Positions 7,796 to 16,592 of a DNA stretch of 32,264 nucleotides are shown one piece after another. The DNA comes from JAJFVC01 sp039698075 (GTDB lineage Bacteria > Planctomycetota > Planctomycetia > Pirellulales > Thermoguttaceae): positions 1 to 32,264 of the forward strand of contig JBDKTJ010000110.1 of assembly GCA_039698075.1 (NCBI GenBank). Direction: 5' to 3'. Positions within the stretch are counted from its first letter, which is position 1. Each line of letters starts with the position of its first letter. The translations under genes and the position numbers were made by a program. The notes under the pieces are model-generated. The model saw only the letters and a program-made list of their open reading frames with translations. It was not told the DNA's origin and made no database searches.

Positions 7796-8485
7796 TTACG
7801 ACGCCGCCCCTTCGGCCGCGACGCGATCGAACAGATTGAGCGGAACGCCGATGTCCAACACATGCACGCGCCCGAGATACGGAGCGGCGATCGGCGAGGA
7901 AAATCCGATCTTCAACGTGCCGAACGTGCAAGTCTCCGTCGCTTGAATCGTGTGCCGGGCCGGCTGGCCGGTGTCGCAATCCAAGCCGCTCGGCAAATCG
8001 ACGGCCAATTTCGGCGCGGCGGCGGCGTTCATCCGGTCGATCACGGCGTCCAGCGGAGGTCGAGGTTCGCCGCGCGCGCCGGTGCCCAGCAGCGCGTCGA
8101 CGATCCACGCCGCGGGAGCGAGCCATTCGGTCCATCGGGCTGGATCGGACGGGCCGGCGAACGGCTCGATTGCCACGCCGGTTTTCGTGAGGATGCGGTA
8201 GTTGGCCGCGGCGTCGCCGGTCAACTCGCGCGGGTCGGCCCAAAGCCCGACGCTCACCGCGTGGCCGCGCAGGTTGAGATGCCGGGCTAGCACAAAACCG
8301 TCGCCGGCGTTGTTGCCTTTGCCGCAGCCGATGCGCACGGGCCCGTCAATCCCCAATCGGCACAACACGTCGGCCACGCCGCGTCCGGCGTTTTCCATCA
8401 GCACCAGCCCGGAAAAACCGTATTCCGCTTGCGCCAACTCGTCGACGCGCCGCGATTGGCGTCGCGTGAAAACGTGCGAGTTCAT
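7796..8485 (-). CDS. nnrE: NAD(P)H-hydrate epimerase
   Basis: This is the YjeF N-terminal domain protein that epimerises R- and S-NAD(P)HX, the damaged hydrates of NADH and NADPH, so that a dehydratase can repair them. The 229-residue protein consists of that domain only. Hallmarks are the N-terminal LMENAGRGVADV, the nucleotide loop GCGKGNNAGDGFVLARHL, WIVDALLGTGARG with the metal-site Asp, and LAVDLPSGLDCDTG. The ADP-dependent dehydratase (NnrD) half is absent, so repair must depend on a gene elsewhere. The start overlaps the stop of the ferredoxin gene by four bases (ATGA), implying translational coupling. It ends convergently with hemD. Confidence 0.94.
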   Translation of the reverse strand: MNSHVFTRRQSRRVDELAQAEYGFSGLVLMENAGRGVADVLCRLGIDGPVRIGCGKGNNAGDGFVLARHLNLRGHAVSVGLWADPRELTGDAAANYRILTKTGVAIEPFAGPSDPARWTEWLAPAAWIVDALLGTGARGEPRPPLDAVIDRMNAAAAPKLAVDLPSGLDCDTGQPARHTIQATETCTFGTLKIGFSSPIAAPYLGRVHVLDIGVPLNLFDRVAAEGAAS

Positions 8486-10149
8486 GTCGGCTTCCTTTCA
8501 GAATCTTTCAGCAAAAACTCGGTGCCGGGATTCGGCGCCTCGGGCCGCAACACGTGAATGCCGGCCACGCCGGGGATCGTGCAACTCGACTCGCAGATGC
8601 CACAGCCGATGCACAAAGTCCGATCGACCGCCGGTTGTTGGATTTCGACGTCCTGCCCGGCTTTGTCTTTCGCCGTGTACGTGCGGACGACCGTAATCGC
8701 CTTGGTGGGGCACATCTCCTCGCAGCGGATGCACGGGGTCGATTCGGCCCAAGGCAGACAGCGGCGATGGTCGAGATAGGCCAGCCCGATCGGTTGGGAT
8801 TGCTTCTGCTTTTCGCTGAGCCGCGGAATCGCGCCCGTCGGGCAGACCTGTCCGCACAGCGTGCAACCGAACTCGCAGTAGCCCCGCTCGAATTGAAATC
8901 GGACCGCCACGCGCGGCGCGAACGCGCCCTCCAGACCGGCCTCGAACCACGATGGCTGCAAGACATTGGTCGGGCAGACTTTCATGCACTCGCCGCAGCG
9001 AACGCACAAATCCAGGAATCGCGACTCATCGCCCACTCCCGGCGGACGAAGCAGGTCGACCGGCGGCGAGGCGGGACGTCGCCACGCGGTGACAGCGGCG
9101 GCCGCGGGAACCGTCGCCCCCACGATCAATCCGGCAATCGCGCCGCGTCGCGAAAGGTTGCCCCCCGCCTTGCCCTCTTTCGTACCCTTCGCACCTTTCT
9201 CGCCCTTCACGCTTTTCACACGAAACTGAACCATTTCCTTCGGACACGCATCGACGCAATTCATGCAGAGCGTGCACGACTCGGGCGTCGCGCCGGCATT
9301 CGGATCGACGGCGTCCATCGGGCAAACGTCCGCACATCGTCGGCAGGACGGGCAAGGGCGGGCCGGAACGCGTTGGAGTCTCGAGCCTCGGCTGAGCAGT
9401 TCCAACAGCGCCCCGGTCGGACACACATAGCGGCACCAAAACCGTCGGCCCACCAACTCCAACAGAAAAGGCACGGCCAGCAGAACGGCCGACACGGCGG
9501 CCCATTGAAACGTCGTGGCGGCGGCCGGCAGCAGGTGCTTGCCGGCCCACGGTTGAACGTGCGATGCGATCCAGCCGTCGTTCGACCATTGAAAGACCGC
9601 GTCGGCGCCGTCGTACCACATCGGATCGACCCAAAACGTCAGCCCGCGAAACAACAGCGAAAACGGATCGATCCAGCCGATGAGCGAAAAACCGATCGCG
9701 GCGGCCGCCAGCACCGTGAAAAGCGGCAGGTAACGCAGAAACCGCGCCGCCCGGGCGATGGTGGACCGAACCTGTTCCAGTCGATCGTAAGAATGGCGAT
9801 GCAGGCGTCGCCAGACGGCCAGCGGACCCGCGCACGCCAGCCGATGAAACCCGTCGAGCAACGTGCCCAACGGACACGCCCAGCCGCAAAAGAACCGCCC
9901 CCCAACGAGCGTCAAGGCCGCAAGGAGCAAGCCCGGCCAACATTGGGCGATCCATTGCCGCGCGGCCAGCATGGCGGTCGCGCCGACCAGCGGATCGAGT
10001 CGGAACAGCAAGTTCTCGCCGCCGGCCAGCAGATCGGAATCGCCGTATTGCGTGCGGCGGAACAGCCAGAGAAACAGCAGCAACAAGAGCCACTGCGAGG
10101 CCCGTCGCCACCATCGCCAGGGAATCCAAAGAAGTCGTCGCATGAGCAT
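8482..10149 (-). CDS. Membrane polyferredoxin, NapH-NapG-like fusion
   Basis: The 555-residue protein joins two modules usually made as separate subunits. Residues 1-250 form a NapH-like membrane part with several hydrophobic helices and two CxxxCP motifs (FCGWACP at 88-92, WCRYVCP at 239-243). Two 4Fe-4S motifs follow (Cys266-276 and Cys292-302). A Lys/Gly-rich linker (311-330) leads to a twin-arginine-like motif, NLSRRGAIAGLIVGA, and a hydrophobic stretch (338-356). The rest is NapG-like, with four cysteine clusters starting at 382, 425, 464 and 513. Such proteins pass electrons from the quinol pool or cytoplasm to periplasmic partners; the acceptor here is unknown. An open frame reaches TTG 10215, but ATG 10149 or 10143, directly before the RRLLWIP segment, is more plausible. 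Neither has a clear ribosome-binding site. The DUF362 gene precedes it and nnrE overlaps its stop. Confidence 0.9.
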   Translation of the reverse strand: MLMRRLLWIPWRWWRRASQWLLLLLFLWLFRRTQYGDSDLLAGGENLLFRLDPLVGATAMLAARQWIAQCWPGLLLAALTLVGGRFFCGWACPLGTLLDGFHRLACAGPLAVWRRLHRHSYDRLEQVRSTIARAARFLRYLPLFTVLAAAAIGFSLIGWIDPFSLLFRGLTFWVDPMWYDGADAVFQWSNDGWIASHVQPWAGKHLLPAAATTFQWAAVSAVLLAVPFLLELVGRRFWCRYVCPTGALLELLSRGSRLQRVPARPCPSCRRCADVCPMDAVDPNAGATPESCTLCMNCVDACPKEMVQFRVKSVKGEKGAKGTKEGKAGGNLSRRGAIAGLIVGATVPAAAAVTAWRRPASPPVDLLRPPGVGDESRFLDLCVRCGECMKVCPTNVLQPSWFEAGLEGAFAPRVAVRFQFERGYCEFGCTLCGQVCPTGAIPRLSEKQKQSQPIGLAYLDHRRCLPWAESTPCIRCEEMCPTKAITVVRTYTAKDKAGQDVEIQQPAVDRTLCIGCGICESSCTIPGVAGIHVLRPEAPNPGTEFLLKDSERKPT

Positions 10150-10234
10150 GGCGGGGCGAAGGACTGGGGACGAGGAGAAGACGCTTTCTTCTTCCGTCCT
10201 GTCTGTTCTCTCCAAGTCCGCGTCTCCCGTTGTT

Positions 10235-11161
10235 TTACGCCTCCACGATCTTCACCTTGGTCAGATCCATCTCGCCCAGGCCCAACTTGAACGCGGCGAC
10301 GGTGGAGCTGATCTCGTCGGGTTTCAGGTCGAACAGCGTCGTAGCGTAGGCGTCGACCGCCACGGGATCGGCCGAGGCGACCAACGTGTCGAGCGCCTTC
10401 ACGTCGTCGAGGTTTCGGCCGCCCGGCCCGTTTCGCAACAAAATCCGCGTCGCGTCGATGATCGTCAGCTTGGGACGAACCACGAGATTCAGGTCGGCCA
10501 GACGCTGCCCGATGTCCTTATGGAGTTCGCCGCGATTGCCGCCGAGGACGCCCATGATGTTTTTCAGTCCGAGCGTCAATCGGGCTAGAGCGTGGTGTTT
10601 GGCCACCGGCACGTTGATGTAGCAATCGCAATCGGTCTCGAGCGCGTCGCGGTAGAACTCGAACTGCCGGATCGACTTGCCCCCGTCGATTTGGACCGGG
10701 ACGCATCGTTTTGGATTGAGCTGCACGCATTGGGCCCGAGGGTCGCCGATCGAGGCCACGGCGGCCGGGATGCCGCTTCGAGCGTAACTGCGTCGCGGAT
10801 CATTGCAGGGACGATCGAACACCATCACCCGCTTGGCGCCGGCGCCGAGACATCGCTGAACGATCGCCTTGACCACCGCGGCGTTCGTGTTGGCGGCTTG
10901 CTCGGGCGGACGGTCCCAACCGATGTTTGGTTTGACGACCACGCGCATGCCCTTTTGGACGAACGCCTCGATGCCGCCGAGCGGCTTCAGCGTCCGATCC
11001 ACCAGGGCCGCACAGTCTTTCCCCCGGGCGACGGTCAGAACCGAAGGCTTTCGCGATTTCAACTCGGCGGCCACGATGTCGCGGACCTTGAAAACCGGTG
11101 AGACAAGACAGACTCCGGTCGACCAGGCCGCCACGCGCTCCAAAAATTCTCGGCGATCCAT
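10235..11161 (-). CDS. DUF362 domain protein with Tat signal
   Basis: DUF362 proteins are of unsettled function and often occur fused or adjacent to ferredoxin domains. The 308-residue protein begins MDRREFLERVAAW, a twin-arginine signal, followed by a hydrophobic stretch, so export in folded form is likely. The body matches the family: KGMRVVVKPNIGWDRPPEQA, NAAVVKAIVQRCLGAGAKRV, VFDRPCNDPRRSYARSG, INVPVAKHHALARLTLGLKN followed by IMGVLGGNRG, and a C-terminal LVASADPVAVDAYAT. ATG 11161 is chosen because AGGAG lies seven bases upstream. The polyferredoxin gene follows after 85 bases on the same strand. The pairing suggests that the two proteins share a redox or cofactor-related process at the membrane, which is inference. 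Confidence 0.9.
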   Translation of the reverse strand: MDRREFLERVAAWSTGVCLVSPVFKVRDIVAAELKSRKPSVLTVARGKDCAALVDRTLKPLGGIEAFVQKGMRVVVKPNIGWDRPPEQAANTNAAVVKAIVQRCLGAGAKRVMVFDRPCNDPRRSYARSGIPAAVASIGDPRAQCVQLNPKRCVPVQIDGGKSIRQFEFYRDALETDCDCYINVPVAKHHALARLTLGLKNIMGVLGGNRGELHKDIGQRLADLNLVVRPKLTIIDATRILLRNGPGGRNLDDVKALDTLVASADPVAVDAYATTLFDLKPDEISSTVAAFKLGLGEMDLTKVKIVEA

Positions 11162-11327
11162 AAGCGATCTCCTGAAGGCAGGCTTTTGAGGGAGGGCGAT
11201 TTTTGACAGGTCCGGCGCGCAACCTGTCCACGCACGATATCGCATTCTAAGCCACTTGGCAACCGGAGGCAAATTTTTGCAGCCGGTCCCCTCGTCGCGG
11301 ACGCGCCGGCCCTTTATACTTCCACGT

Positions 11328-12386
11328 ATGGCGGACAAACCGATTGCTGCGATCGACTACCTTGCCCAGCCGGCAAAATACCCTCCGAAGGCGGTCTGCG
11401 CGGTCTTCGGCGACGAATTGTTCTTACGTCGCCAGGCGATTCTCTGTCTACGGTCCGCCGTGCTCGGCGACGACGACGGCGAGTTTTCGCTGACCGCGTT
11501 CGACGGCCGCACCGCGCTGTTCCGCGACGTCCATGAAGTGCTCTCCACCGTGGCGATGTTCGGTGGCGATCGCCGATTGGCCGTCGTCGAAGAGGCCGAC
11601 GAGTTCGTCCGCCGATACCGTCCGCAGTTGGAGGACTACGTAGCCCGGCCCAGTCGAAGCGGCGTGCTGACGCTCGACGTCGACACGCTGCCGAGCAACA
11701 CGCGGCTCTATAAGTCCATCGCGGCCGAGGGTTTGTTGATCGATTGCGGAACGCCGCCGCCGGCCAAACTGTCGAAATGGCTCGCGCTGTGGGCCAAGCA
11801 ACATCATCGCGCGGAGCTTTCGCAAGCGGGGGTCGAACTGTTGGTCGAGTTGGTCGGGCCGGAGCTGGGGCTGCTCGATCAAGAGCTGGCCAAGCTGGCG
11901 CTTCTGGCGGGCGACGATCGGCGGATCGCCGTCGAGTCGATTCGTCGTTCGGTGGGCGGATGGCGAGCGAAAACCACGTGGGAGATGCTCGACGCCGCGC
12001 TGGACGGCAACCTGTGCGAGGCCATGACACAGTTGGATCGTTTGCTGGCGTCCGGCGAGCAACCGATCGGGCTGCTGGGCCAAATCTCCGCGTCGTTGCG
12101 GCGGCTGGCCGCGGCCACGCGATTGGTGGCGCAGGCGGAGTCGGCCGGGCGGCGTCCCAACTTGCGGCAGTCGCTCGAACATGCGGGCGTTCGCTCCTTC
12201 GTGCTCCAAAAAACCGAGCGGCAACTGCGGCTCTTGGGTCGCCGACGCGGCCTGCAAATTTACCGATGGCTTTTGGAGGCCGACCTTGGCCTGAAAGGCG
12301 AAAGCGCGATGCCCGCCCGGCTGGTGCTCGAACGCCTGATCGTGCGGCTCGCCGAAAAAAAGTCGCCGGCCGCGCATGTCCGCTGA
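11328..12386 (+). CDS. holA: DNA polymerase III subunit delta
   Basis: HolA is the wrench subunit of the clamp loader that opens the beta clamp during replication. The 352-residue protein has the family layout. An N-terminal AVCAVFGDELFLRRQAI block is followed by FSLTAFDGRT and EVLSTVAMFGGDRRLAVVEEAD. A weakly conserved AAA-like middle contains KLSKWLALWAK. The C-terminal collar region contains the helices LLDQELAKLALLAG, TTWEMLDAALDGN and LLASGEQPIGLLGQISASLRR. The ATG at 11328 has no ribosome-binding site, but a TATACT box ends eight bases before it, so the mRNA may be leaderless. The frame is open from 11256, which is less likely as a start. It is divergent from the DUF362 gene and convergent with the DUF4129 gene. 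Confidence 0.92.
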   Translation: MADKPIAAIDYLAQPAKYPPKAVCAVFGDELFLRRQAILCLRSAVLGDDDGEFSLTAFDGRTALFRDVHEVLSTVAMFGGDRRLAVVEEADEFVRRYRPQLEDYVARPSRSGVLTLDVDTLPSNTRLYKSIAAEGLLIDCGTPPPAKLSKWLALWAKQHHRAELSQAGVELLVELVGPELGLLDQELAKLALLAGDDRRIAVESIRRSVGGWRAKTTWEMLDAALDGNLCEAMTQLDRLLASGEQPIGLLGQISASLRRLAAATRLVAQAESAGRRPNLRQSLEHAGVRSFVLQKTERQLRLLGRRRGLQIYRWLLEADLGLKGESAMPARLVLERLIVRLAEKKSPAAHVR

Positions 12387-12412
12387 GCCTTCAATAGATC
12401 CACACAATAGCG

Positions 12413-12471
12413 AAAGTGGCGGCGGGCGAAAACCGCCGGCAATTGCGTGGTTTTCGGTGACGCACCACTTT
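12413..12471. terminator. Possible bidirectional terminator between holA and DUF4129
   Basis: AAAGTGG (12413-12419) and CCACTTT (12465-12471) are inverted copies that enclose further imperfect complementary arms around GAAAACC and GGTTTTC. The structure sits between two convergent genes, ending in T residues on the plus strand and, near 12485-12492, in AT-rich sequence. Confidence 0.35.
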
Positions 12472-12503
12472 TGGTCTTCCGCGGTTTTATTTAGAACACG
12501 GGG

Positions 12504-14198
12504 TCATCGGCTGGCGGTCCATTGTTGCCACAAACGCGCCATACAGGTCGTTTCGGCCTTGGGCATCGCATTTTGGGCGTAAGCCGCCTGGCAATACCAA
12601 TCGGCCAGCCGGCTGACGTCCTCGGTAAGCGTCTTGGGGAATTGCGTGGACAACAACCGCGCAAACTCGTGCGGCGTTTGGTCCGACGGACGTGGACAAC
12701 CGTGATCGGCGGCCCAGGCTTCGAGCGCCTCGAAACTGTAGCGGACCAATTCGGCCGGCGACCAGCGGTCGGCCAACCCGGTGGCAAACGGATCGGCAAA
12801 ATCGGCGAACGATCGTCGCACGGCGGCGGCGTCCTTTTCCGAATCGTCCGATGATTTTTGTCGGCCGCCGAACCATCGGCTCCAGAAACCGAGCAGTTCT
12901 TGCCAGAATTGCCGCAGAGCCGCCGCCAACGAGTGACGGTGCGTCCATACCGACCCGAGGGCCGCAATGGCCAACGCGAGATAGACAATCCATTTCACCA
13001 CCGCGGCGGACACCAGGCCGCGAAGCGATTCGAGCCACGGCGGAATGCGCCAGCGTTTCATGGGATTGTCGGGCTGGGTGCGATCGCTCGACGGCGAACG
13101 GTCGTCGGCCTGCGATTTTTTGGACGTCGAATCGTTCTTTGCCGAGGTTTCTTGTTTCTCCTTGCCCGATTGCTCACTGGTGGATTTTTTCTCTTGCGAT
13201 TCCGAGGCTTCTTGGGACGGCGTTGGCCGCGACCGAGGGTTTTGTTCTTGCGCGGGCTCTCGGCCCATGCCGTGCCGCGATGATTTTTGAACCGGCGCAC
13301 GAACTTGTTGCGGCAATTCCGACACGGCGTACTCGGGATCGGGCCGGGGCACGACCATGGCGACCGCCATCACGCCGACGATGAGCCAGACGCCCAAAAA
13401 CAGCCAGCGTCGCGCCATTGCCGCCGGCATCGCTTGGCGTCGTTGCCGCAAGGAACGGCGGAGCCCCAAAAAACTTGTTGTCAAAAGCAGGCCCAAGCTG
13501 CTGGCCGTGTCGACGCAAAGCAACTGAAACGCATAACGACGCAAAGGCAGGTTGTCGGCCGGAATGAAAAGCTGTCCGACGCCGAACAACGCCACGGCGG
13601 CCAGCGAAAAATAGACAACCCACACGCCGGGCGGATGCGGTCGCCGGCGACGTTCGACGAATCGGTCCCACCAGCCCGCCGCGTGACGGTCCGGCAAAAT
13701 CGACGATGCCGGTTCCGGTTCCATCGTCGTGGTTTCCGCCTGCAAACTGCCGGCGTCGGACCGGTCCAGCCCGACGGTCTCCAGCAGTCCGGCGCCGGAG
13801 TCTTCCTCGGTTTCGTCGATCAGCGTGCAGTCCCAGACGAGTTTGTCGGCCGACCACCCGACCAACGTCAGGATGCCGAGATTGATCAAGAAACTCCACG
13901 AAGCCAACACGGGGTCTTGAAACGTGACGAACCGATGGACGGCCAACAGCGTGACGAGGCCCAGCGGGATGGCGAACAACACCGCGCGTTCGCGCCCCTC
14001 CTCGATCGAGATGCGGCCGATCAGCGTGGCTCCCATGATAAACAACGCGAAGACGTATTGCAGCCGCCCCTGATACTGGCCGCGGTAAAATACCTCCAAC
14101 AAGAAAAACGTCAAGCTGCCGATCAGCGTCATAATCAGCGACGGGCTGATGGCGATGACCAGATAGTCGGTCAGCGTTTTTCGGAGGCGAGTGGCCAT
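12504..14198 (-). CDS. Membrane protein with C-terminal DUF4129
   Basis: The 564-residue protein has about eight membrane helices. Four lie in the first 120 residues (for example LIMTLIGSLTFFLLEVFY), three around residues 190-300, and one near 405 (VVKWIVYLALAIAALGSVW). Between the last two runs a Ser/Lys/Glu-rich linker of about 80 residues is of very low complexity (EKKSTSEQSGKEKQETSAKN). The C-terminal 110 residues (ELVRYSFEALEAWAADHG, PHEFARLLSTQFP, LADWYCQAAY) match the DUF4129 region, usually found at the end of bacterial transglutaminase-like membrane proteins. No Cys-His-Asp transglutaminase core is present. It is the third gene of the moxR-DUF58-DUF4129 run, nine bases after DUF58, and shares that cluster's presumed envelope role. 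Confidence 0.88.
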   Translation of the reverse strand: MATRLRKTLTDYLVIAISPSLIMTLIGSLTFFLLEVFYRGQYQGRLQYVFALFIMGATLIGRISIEEGRERAVLFAIPLGLVTLLAVHRFVTFQDPVLASWSFLINLGILTLVGWSADKLVWDCTLIDETEEDSGAGLLETVGLDRSDAGSLQAETTTMEPEPASSILPDRHAAGWWDRFVERRRRPHPPGVWVVYFSLAAVALFGVGQLFIPADNLPLRRYAFQLLCVDTASSLGLLLTTSFLGLRRSLRQRRQAMPAAMARRWLFLGVWLIVGVMAVAMVVPRPDPEYAVSELPQQVRAPVQKSSRHGMGREPAQEQNPRSRPTPSQEASESQEKKSTSEQSGKEKQETSAKNDSTSKKSQADDRSPSSDRTQPDNPMKRWRIPPWLESLRGLVSAAVVKWIVYLALAIAALGSVWTHRHSLAAALRQFWQELLGFWSRWFGGRQKSSDDSEKDAAAVRRSFADFADPFATGLADRWSPAELVRYSFEALEAWAADHGCPRPSDQTPHEFARLLSTQFPKTLTEDVSRLADWYCQAAYAQNAMPKAETTCMARLWQQWTASR

Positions 14199-14207
14199 TT
14201 GATTATT

Positions 14208-15515
14208 TCACCGCAACACGTATTGTTGACACAAGGTCGGCAGCGAATCGACGGTTTTCAGGTGTCGGGCGTCGATCGCTTCGGTGGCCAACTGGGCGGC
14301 GGCTCGCTCGAAATCGCCGTCGTCGTAGAGGTTCACGATCGCCGTGACGGCCAGCCCCTTGCGACGCAACAGGCCGAGGATCGCGATCGTCTCGAGGCTC
14401 GGTTGCGACAACATCGCCACGACGGTGGCGTCGCGGGGCAGCCGGCTGGCCACCTCTTGGGCCAATTGGGCGAAACTCAGCCCGTCGGTCAGTTCGACCC
14501 GGGCCAACGTCTCCAAAATGCGGCCGAGTTGCTCCGGTCCGCGTCGCGTCTCGACCACGATGGGCCGAAGTCGTTCGCTGCGGTCCAACATGGCGGCGGC
14601 GCGTCGGGCGGCCCTGCGCGAGCGAAGGTCGTAGTCCCAGCCTTCCTGGCGAATCCGATCGGCGGCGTCGCGCCCGTTGGTCACGAGGCCGATCTGCTGG
14701 TCCATCTGGTAAACCGCATTGGCCAACGACGCGGCGGCCGTGATCGACAGCTCCGAACGATACGGTTCGTGATGCGGATCGAAGACGGACTGATGAAAAT
14801 CCAACAAGAGGGTCGCGCCGACGACGCACGAAGGCTCGAACACTTTGCTGTGCAACCGGCCGGTTCGCGCGGTGGCGGGCCAATGCACGCGGTTGAGCGG
14901 ATCGCCCGCCTCGTAGCGACGCACGCCGGCGATGCGCGTCGGGTCTTCGTACAAGCGATGCACCAGGCGGACCTCGCCGATCGGCCGCCGCGAGGCCAAC
15001 TCAAAACCTTCCAACGGCACCACTTTCGGATAGACCAGCAGGAAGTGCGGCGACGTCAGCACGCGATAACGGCGATGCAGTCCGAACAGATCGCCGGTTT
15101 CGACCACCAGCGGCCCAACCTGATGAAACCCTCGCCGATTGCAGTGCAACTGGTAAAACATCGTGTACTGGCCGCGGCCCTTGAGCGAGGCTAGTTGCAG
15201 CCGGTTGCCCGAAACGGTCAGGCTGGGCGGCTGCCAGTGAACGGCCCGACGAGGCAGCACGTCTTCCAACAATACCCAGGCGATCGGCATCCAACCCAAG
15301 TTTTGCACGTGAAGGACGACCGCCACGGTGTCGCCCTCGGCGGCCCAATAACGGTTGCATTCGCGCTGGGCCGACAGATGGTGCAGCCAGGTCCGCGTCA
15401 ACACGCGGCTGACCAGCAAGATGCCCAACATCGCGTACATCGCATAGACCGGCAGACTCAGCCGAAAATTCAGCGCCATCGCCAACAACAACAAAACCGC
15501 CAGCAGCCATTTCAT
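14208..15515 (-). CDS. DUF58 domain membrane-anchored protein
   Basis: DUF58 proteins are von Willebrand A-like and nearly always sit beside a MoxR ATPase; they are thought to be its client or adaptor at the membrane. The 435-residue protein begins with two adjacent hydrophobic segments (residues 1-40). A beta-rich region follows with PIAWVLLEDVLPRRA and the paired GRGQYTMFYQL / RRGFHQVGPLVVETGDLFGL segments. The family signature is GVRRYEAGDPLNRVHWPATA at about residues 200-220, with KVFEPS shortly after. Further on, LLLDFHQ begins the A-like domain. It starts at ATG 15515, 26 bases after moxR, and is followed by the DUF4129 gene after nine bases, so one transcript is likely. Confidence 0.94.
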   Translation of the reverse strand: MKWLLAVLLLLAMALNFRLSLPVYAMYAMLGILLVSRVLTRTWLHHLSAQRECNRYWAAEGDTVAVVLHVQNLGWMPIAWVLLEDVLPRRAVHWQPPSLTVSGNRLQLASLKGRGQYTMFYQLHCNRRGFHQVGPLVVETGDLFGLHRRYRVLTSPHFLLVYPKVVPLEGFELASRRPIGEVRLVHRLYEDPTRIAGVRRYEAGDPLNRVHWPATARTGRLHSKVFEPSCVVGATLLLDFHQSVFDPHHEPYRSELSITAAASLANAVYQMDQQIGLVTNGRDAADRIRQEGWDYDLRSRRAARRAAAMLDRSERLRPIVVETRRGPEQLGRILETLARVELTDGLSFAQLAQEVASRLPRDATVVAMLSQPSLETIAILGLLRRKGLAVTAIVNLYDDGDFERAAAQLATEAIDARHLKTVDSLPTLCQQYVLR

Positions 15516-15541
15516 GGCATCTTTCGCAGGAGGTTGGACAA

Positions 15542-16510
15542 TTACCGTGAAAAAGCGTCCGGACCGCCGGTCGACAGCATGGGCACGGACGTGTCCGCGA
15601 CCACTTCGGCCACGACCGAGGCGGACGTCAGCTTTCGCAACCGGCTTTCGGGACGCAATAGGACGCGATGGGTCAGCACCGGGCCGGTCAATTGTTTGAC
15701 GTCATCGGGCCGGACGAAAGTTCGACCCGACAGGGCGGCCAACGCCTGCGACGTGCGGAACAACGCCAACGAGGCCCGAGGGCTGCCGCCGAGGCTCACG
15801 TCGTCGCAAGTCCGGGTGTTCTGCACGATCTCGACGATGTAGCGGCGAATCTTCGGGTCGACGTGCACCTGGCGGACCGCTTGCTGAGCGGCCAGCAGTT
15901 CGTCGGCCGTGACGACCGGCTGCAACCGGTCCAGCGGATTGTCCCGCTCCAGCAGTTCGAGCATTTTCAGCTCTTCCTCCATGCTCGGATAGCCCATGCT
16001 GAAACGCATCAGGAAGCGGTCCAGTTGGGCCTCGGGCAGCGGGAAGGTGCCTTCGTGGTCGATGGGGTTTTGCGTGGCGATGACCCAAAACGGCGGTTGC
16101 AGCACGTGCGTTTGGCCGTCCACCGTGACGCGGCTCTCGGCCATCGCCTCCAGCAGCGCGGCCTGCGTGCGCGGCGTCGTCCGATTGATTTCGTCGGCCA
16201 GCACCACTTGGGCGAAGATCGGACCCGGCCGAAACTCGAAATCGGTCGTCTTCTGATTGAACACCGAAACGCCGGTCACGTCGGTGGGCAGCAGGTCGGG
16301 CGTGCATTGGATCCGCTTGAACGAGCAGCCGACGCTTTGGGCCAGCGTCCGGGCCAAGACGGTTTTCGCCACGCCCGGCACGTCCTCCAACAAAACGTGC
16401 CCGCCGCAAAACCAAGAGACCAGCGACAGAACAATCTGCCGTCGCTTGCCCACCACGACCTGCTCGACGTTGGTGATGATCTTCTTTGCAGTAGCGGCGA
16501 CGTCGCTCAT
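15542..16510 (-). CDS. MoxR-type AAA+ ATPase
   Basis: MoxR ATPases are cytoplasmic AAA+ chaperone-like motors that act on von Willebrand A-domain partners in maturation of metalloenzymes or envelope complexes. The 322-residue protein has the full set of motifs: GGHVLLEDVPGVAKTVLA (Walker A at residues 45-51 in the Ala-Lys-Thr form typical of MoxR), VVLADEINRTTPRTQAALLE (Walker B), FWVIATQNPIDHEGTFPLPE (sensor 1), AQLDRFLMRFSMGYP (arginine finger region) and GGSPRASLALFRTSQALAAL with FVRPDDVKQL (lid and sensor 2). ATG 16510 has GAGGGG ten bases upstream. It leads DUF58 and DUF4129 and follows a lipoprotein gene by 82 bases on the same strand. Confidence 0.95.
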   Translation of the reverse strand: MSDVAATAKKIITNVEQVVVGKRRQIVLSLVSWFCGGHVLLEDVPGVAKTVLARTLAQSVGCSFKRIQCTPDLLPTDVTGVSVFNQKTTDFEFRPGPIFAQVVLADEINRTTPRTQAALLEAMAESRVTVDGQTHVLQPPFWVIATQNPIDHEGTFPLPEAQLDRFLMRFSMGYPSMEEELKMLELLERDNPLDRLQPVVTADELLAAQQAVRQVHVDPKIRRYIVEIVQNTRTCDDVSLGGSPRASLALFRTSQALAALSGRTFVRPDDVKQLTGPVLTHRVLLRPESRLRKLTSASVVAEVVADTSVPMLSTGGPDAFSR

Positions 16511-16592
16511 GATGGGGGAACCCCTCGGCGTTGAAGGAGGACTGCGAACGATTCCACGCAGCGACGAACGCCGTCGGCGGCCCGCACGGCGA

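Noticed and set aside
8554..10290. Plus-strand open frame of 578 codons
   Set aside because: It is antisense to the polyferredoxin gene, whose cysteine motifs are unmistakable.
13287..15194. Plus-strand open frame of 635 codons
   Set aside because: It is antisense to the DUF4129 and DUF58 genes and is rich in Arg, Gln and His as expected of a shadow frame.
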